Assembly (NCBI GenBank): GCA_035635475.1
Contig: DASQAZ010000126.1
Span: 1-11,346 of the forward strand
DNA length: 11,346 nt
Reading direction: 5' to 3'
DNA from: VBOC01 sp035635475
GTDB taxonomy: Bacteria; Bacteroidota; Ignavibacteria; UBA10030; SZUA-254
Made by a program: the position numbers and the translations under genes. Positions 8,373-11,346 of the stretch are shown piece by piece. Numbering within the stretch: position 1 is the first letter of the stretch; each line of letters begins with the position of its first letter. The notes beneath the pieces are model-generated. The model saw only the letters and a list, made by a program, of their open reading frames with translations. It searched no databases and had not been told where the DNA came from.

Positions 8373-8377
8373 AAGGA
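8373..8377 (+). promoter_or_regulatory. Shine-Dalgarno AAGGA that sets the PorV-like start
   Basis: AAGGA is 9 nt before the ATG at 8387. In-frame GTG 8339 and ATG 8348 lie upstream, but they have no comparable site at the right distance and would add polar residues (THTDRILQGS) before the signal peptide. Confidence 0.72.
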
Positions 8378-8386
8378 AGCATTTCA

Positions 8387-9433
8387 ATGAACATGCTGGT
8401 CCTCCGCATTATGTTGGGTTTTTTCCTGGCCGTTGCCGGAGCGCCGCCGGCCCGGGCCGGCCGCCCGGACAAGGCGGGCGCATCAGCCGCGCCCGAACTC
8501 CTGATTCCCGTCGGTCCCCGCTCGATTGCACTGGCGGGTTCCTCTCTCGCGACTGAAAGCGGAATCGAAGCGCTGTACTGGAATCCGGCAGGCCTGGCCC
8601 GTTCCTCCCACAGCGCCAATGCGATGTTCACTCACATGAGCTACATTGGCGACATCGGCGTTGAGTATCTTGCCGTCAGCAATACCTTCGCGGGTTTCGG
8701 GACATTGGGATTCAGCATGAAAGCCCTCTCGTTCGGGGACATCCCGATCACAACGGAGGACCAGCCGGACGGCACCGGTGAAATCACATCGCCGACCTTT
8801 GTGACCATCGGGGGCACTTTCTCGCGCCAGCTCACCGACCGGATCGCCGTCGGCCTGACGTTAAACATGATCACCGAGCGGATGGAGCGCGTCAGTACCT
8901 CCGGTATTGCTTTTAATGTCGGTGTTCAGTACAATGGGATCGGCGGCATCGACGGCCTGGCCCTCGGAGTGGTTGTGAAGAACATCGGCCCCCAAATGGA
9001 ATACGGAGGGAATGGCCTGCTCAGGAGTGGCCAGGTGGACGATATCAGCAGACCCGGATCCTTCTACATCGTTAAGGCCGCTGCTGCGGAACTACCCTCG
9101 GTAATGGAAATGGGCCTCGGCTATGAAGCGAATATGAACGAAGCCGGCAAGCTGCGCTTCACCGGCCTATTCCAGAATAATAATTTCGCCGACGATGAGT
9201 ACAGGAGCGGTGTCGAATATGTTTACGACGATCTCGTATCCCTCCGCGCCGGGTATAACTATATTCCGAAGAACGGCGATCTGCAGAGCATTTACAGCGG
9301 GGCGAACGGCTGGAGCTTCGGAGTGGGGGTCCGCACGATTCTGAGCGACGTCGACCTCTCCGTGGATTACGCGTTCCGGGCCGTCCAGTTTTTCGGCGGG
9401 AATCATGTTTTCGGACTCATCCTAGGATTTTGA
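8387..9433 (+). CDS. PorV/PorQ-family outer-membrane beta-barrel protein
   Basis: A 348-aa protein with a signal peptide (residues 1-24, cut near ARA/GR). The N-terminal part carries the family signature at about 39-71: LIPVGPRSIALAGSS, then ESGIEALYWNPAGLA. The rest is a run of short amphipathic strands with many Gly and aromatic residues, ending in HVFGLILGF, a terminal Phe as in outer-membrane barrels. The size is near the usual 330-400 aa. In T9SS, PorV binds the sorting tail of secreted cargo at the outer membrane and hands it to the attachment machinery; PorQ and other paralogs have related but less clear roles. This gene lies 60 nt downstream of a gene for a protein with a T9SS-type tail, so it may serve that cargo (inference). 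I cannot tell PorV from a PorQ-like paralog without a tree, so no symbol is given. An alternative is a FadL-like transporter, but the N-terminal signature argues for PorV/PorQ. Confidence 0.9.
   Translation: MNMLVLRIMLGFFLAVAGAPPARAGRPDKAGASAAPELLIPVGPRSIALAGSSLATESGIEALYWNPAGLARSSHSANAMFTHMSYIGDIGVEYLAVSNTFAGFGTLGFSMKALSFGDIPITTEDQPDGTGEITSPTFVTIGGTFSRQLTDRIAVGLTLNMITERMERVSTSGIAFNVGVQYNGIGGIDGLALGVVVKNIGPQMEYGGNGLLRSGQVDDISRPGSFYIVKAAAAELPSVMEMGLGYEANMNEAGKLRFTGLFQNNNFADDEYRSGVEYVYDDLVSLRAGYNYIPKNGDLQSIYSGANGWSFGVGVRTILSDVDLSVDYAFRAVQFFGGNHVFGLILGF
8446..8461 (+). repeat. Perfect 16-bp GC-only palindrome
   Basis: GCCGGCCCGGGCCGGC reads the same on both strands. It lies inside the PorV-like gene about 60 nt after the start codon and encodes the end of the signal peptide (around PPARAGR). 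It may be a chance result of GC-rich codons for Ala, Pro, Arg and Gly. It could also fold as an RNA hairpin of about 6 bp with a 4-nt loop, close enough to the start to affect early translation. Confidence 0.55.
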
Positions 9434-9466
9434 GTGTTAAATCGAATTCACCAATCCACCACCCAA

Positions 9467-9472
9467 TAAAAT
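9467..9472 (+). promoter_or_regulatory. Possible -10 element (TAAAAT) before the last gene
   Basis: TAAAAT matches 5 of 6 bases of TATAAT and lies in the 59-nt spacer after the PorV-like gene, in the same word ATAAAATT as before the gene at 888. No fitting -35 hexamer is seen. The ATG follows only 20 nt later, so a transcript from here would have a very short leader. Speculative. Confidence 0.15.
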
Positions 9473-9477
9473 TTCCG

Positions 9478-9484
9478 AAAGGAG
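9478..9484 (+). promoter_or_regulatory. Shine-Dalgarno AAAGGAG for the last gene
   Basis: AAAGGAG ends 8 nt before the ATG at 9493, which opens directly into a signal peptide. This is the strongest ribosome-binding site in the window and fixes the start of the gene that runs off the end. Confidence 0.85.
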
Positions 9485-9492
9485 CGCACCCT

Positions 9493-11346
9493 ATGCGAAC
9501 TCTGACCATTTTTCTGGCTGTTGTGGCTCTATCCGCGTTGGTATTCGCCCAGCAGAAGGTCGTCGTCACATCCGGCGGGGACATCGTACTGCTGAAGAAG
9601 GGAGAGAGTGCTGCGCAGGTCGCCAAGCAGTTAAATCTGGCGAAGCAGCGGGCGACAGACGTCGTCACGTGCGGGACAACCACGTCGTTCGGATACGATC
9701 CCAATCATTACCCCTGCAATCTGCCGTTCGTCGGCTATCACCACGATGTGTGGGGTCAATGGTTCTTGTCCCCTTCATCGGGCACGATTGAGACTGTGTA
9801 CGTCTACACAAACGACCAGAACGATATGGAGTCCGGTACTGCGAAAGTAAGCATCTTCCGCTCCAACATCTATCCCGGTCACGGTCCCGGATACTCACCG
9901 TATAAACCGCCCCGCCGATCCTGGGGCTATTACAAAAAATCGAATCTCACAGATGAACCCGGCGGAAGCGGGATCACGCCTTTTAAGAATTTTGCCACGG
10001 ACACGAACTGGATTGCAACCAACGTCGAGTCCGACAGTTTGATACCGACCGGGGGTGCCGATACCGCGTTTTCATTTGACCCGTTGGGGCCGGAGTTGTG
10101 GCCCTTGAGCGGCGGCGGCGGATTCCCTCACGTGTTTACCATTAATTCCCCCAACGCCATCGTCATGGCAGACGCATTTGTCGAACCGTCAGTGGCCAAG
10201 GACGATCCGATCTTCCTCACGGTCGAGGAGGAGGGAACGCACGTTACCAACAATAGTAATCCCGCGACCTGGTGCGCGAGCAATACGGGAATTCCGAGTC
10301 CTTCCCGGAACTGGAAGTTTTACGAACATGCCACTTCCGGAAATCGCGGCTGGCATGCCCGCTCGGAGGCGAGCTGGATGTGGTGGATCGTGATGAATGT
10401 TACGGGCGACGTTCCTCCCGATATCCTGACGCTGGACCAGTTGTCTCACACCGTTTCGACTGGCCCCCGCGTCGTCAATGCTAATATACAGGATTGCAAT
10501 CCCGGCCATCCCGACAGCGCCGGCGTCGCCTCGGTTACGATTTCATACAGCATTAACGGCGCAGGCTACGTGACGGTTCCGATGGCGAGCACCGGAGGGA
10601 CAGGCTACACCGCGACGATCCCCGGATCCGGAATCGACACCTACGTCAAATACTATGTCACCACCACGGATATCAAGGGGAACACCACGGTCGCTCCCCA
10701 GATCATTTACAGGATCGTCAACATTCATAATGCCTATTATGCCGCAGATACCGGCGCGACATATAGCTGGGTCGAGTTGAGCGGCAACGGCACAAAAATC
10801 CCGAGCTCGGCATACTTCAACACCCGGGGAACACAGGGACCTGCCACCGACGACGGGACCGCCGGTCCGGTCGACATGGGCAATGCGTTCTGGCTCTTCG
10901 GCGATACTGCGCGCTATGCGTGGATCGGCGCGAATGGCGCCATCTCGCTCAGGAAAGCCCCCACCGACACGTCGCAGGTCAATGGATCGGGAGGGAGTTT
11001 CGCGGGGAATTGGATTATCCCCACCTCCGTCTCGAGTTCGCCGATCACCGACATGCCGAAGAATTTCATCGCTCCCTTCAGCAACGACGTGTCGCTGGCA
11101 CCGAGCAGCGTAGACCAGCCCTACGCGCACGGAGCGATCTGGTACAAAAAGAGCGGGACCCAGTTCATCGTCGAATGGGACTCGGCCGGAGTTGTGTCGA
11201 AGCTCGTCCCGGACACGCTCTATTCGTTCGAGGTGATTCTCGATAACGCCGACCGTTCCGTCACGTTCCAGTACAAGAACGTCCACGGTCCCCTCGGTCT
11301 CGATACAAGCGGGCTCATCGGGATGCAATCGGATTCTCTGACCAGA
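9493..11346 (+). CDS. Secreted multidomain protein with Ig-like and nidogen-like domains (3' end outside window)
   Basis: An open frame of 618 codons with no stop before the window end. A signal peptide opens it: MRTLTIFLAVVALSALVFA, cut before QQ. Residues about 80-300 hold a beta-rich region (WGQWFLSPSSGTIETVYVYTND onward as shorter blocks) that I do not recognise as a named domain; it includes the Trp-rich WHARSEASWMWWIVMNV. Residues about 325-420 look like an Ig-like domain (VASVTISYSINGAGY ... VKYYVTTTDIKGN). Residues about 460-615 match the pattern of nidogen-like or 'IAPFWDDL' domains of secreted bacterial proteins: WIGANGAISL (477), FIAPFSNDVSL (525), FIVEWDSA (558), YSFEVILDNADRSVTFQYKNV, then LIGMQ. 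Four mature cysteines (60, 75, 261, 335) allow two disulfides. A T9SS sorting tail is expected beyond the window but is not seen. No protease or glycosidase motif is visible. It follows the PorV-like gene by 59 nt. Exported identity is firm; function is unknown. Confidence 0.88.
   Translation, partial: MRTLTIFLAVVALSALVFAQQKVVVTSGGDIVLLKKGESAAQVAKQLNLAKQRATDVVTCGTTTSFGYDPNHYPCNLPFVGYHHDVWGQWFLSPSSGTIETVYVYTNDQNDMESGTAKVSIFRSNIYPGHGPGYSPYKPPRRSWGYYKKSNLTDEPGGSGITPFKNFATDTNWIATNVESDSLIPTGGADTAFSFDPLGPELWPLSGGGGFPHVFTINSPNAIVMADAFVEPSVAKDDPIFLTVEEEGTHVTNNSNPATWCASNTGIPSPSRNWKFYEHATSGNRGWHARSEASWMWWIVMNVTGDVPPDILTLDQLSHTVSTGPRVVNANIQDCNPGHPDSAGVASVTISYSINGAGYVTVPMASTGGTGYTATIPGSGIDTYVKYYVTTTDIKGNTTVAPQIIYRIVNIHNAYYAADTGATYSWVELSGNGTKIPSSAYFNTRGTQGPATDDGTAGPVDMGNAFWLFGDTARYAWIGANGAISLRKAPTDTSQVNGSGGSFAGNWIIPTSVSSSPITDMPKNFIAPFSNDVSLAPSSVDQPYAHGAIWYKKSGTQFIVEWDSAGVVSKLVPDTLYSFEVILDNADRSVTFQYKNVHGPLGLDTSGLIGMQSDSLTR

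Noticed and set aside
7553..8374. Long minus-strand open frame (273 codons) over the end of the same gene and the next spacer
   Set aside because: Same reasons: antisense to the sorting-type tail, with no family features and an odd composition.
8339..8386. GTG 8339 or ATG 8348 as start of the PorV-like gene
   Set aside because: They add polar residues before the signal peptide and lack a well-placed Shine-Dalgarno sequence; ATG 8387 has one.
9434..9492. Intrinsic terminator after the PorV-like gene
   Set aside because: No GC-rich inverted repeat followed by a T-run could be found in the 59-nt spacer.
10543..11328. Minus-strand open frame (261 codons) opposite the last gene
   Set aside because: The plus strand here encodes Ig-like and nidogen-like motifs in one unbroken frame with a good start, so the reverse frame is a by-product of GC-rich codon use.
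1..11346. tRNA, rRNA, CRISPR arrays, insertion sequences or phage genes
   Set aside because: Coding genes fill nearly all of the window, spacers are at most 61 nt, and no direct-repeat arrays, transposase motifs or tRNA-like arms were seen.

Overview
The window (11,346 nt, GC-rich by eye) is a one-strand run of six genes that all encode envelope or secreted proteins. No RNA genes, mobile elements, CRISPR arrays or minus-strand genes could be supported. The likely source is a Bacteroidota-related (FCB-group) bacterium, closest in style to the Ignavibacteria / Kryptonia / Calditrichaeota kind. The reasons are a C-terminal tail of the type 'SQNYPNPFNPST ... DVLGREVATLVD', a PorV-like barrel, a TonB-dependent receptor with an N-terminal carboxypeptidase-regulatory-like domain, and a DUF4397-like lipoprotein. 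Four of the five visible gene starts have good Shine-Dalgarno sequences, which fits such a lineage better than classical Bacteroidia. The lineage call rests on remembered family features, not on a search.

Layout: (1) 2-826, the 3' end of a secreted protein with a type A type IX secretion system (T9SS) sorting domain; its 5' end lies outside the window. (2) 888-1958, a lipoprotein with DUF4397-like beta-sandwich units. (3) 2004-5021, a TonB-dependent outer-membrane receptor of 1005 aa. (4) 5048-8326, a 1092-aa secreted protein with a six-cysteine, Asp-rich N-terminal half, a fibronectin-III-like middle and a divergent T9SS-type tail. (5) 8387-9433, a 348-aa PorV/PorQ-family outer-membrane barrel. 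(6) 9493 to the window end, a secreted multidomain protein with an Ig-like domain and a nidogen-like 'IAPF' domain; its 3' end lies outside the window.

The spacers are 61, 45, 26, 60 and 59 nt, so some or all of the genes are probably co-transcribed. No clear intrinsic terminator separates them. The 61-nt and 59-nt spacers each carry the word ATAAAATT and may hold weak promoters, which would make 888-9433 one transcription unit.

How the genes may work together (inference): the receptor (3), the surface protein (4) and the barrel (5) look like a functional set. PorV-like proteins carry sorting-domain cargo across the outer membrane in T9SS. Protein 4 could then sit on the cell surface as the partner of receptor 3, in the place a SusD lipoprotein holds in SusCD systems; no SusD-like gene is present here. 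The DUF4397 lipoprotein would be a further envelope component. The substrate cannot be read from the sequence. In the starts of genes 3, 4 and 5, the longest open frame begins upstream of the start chosen here; the chosen starts follow Shine-Dalgarno placement and signal-peptide geometry.
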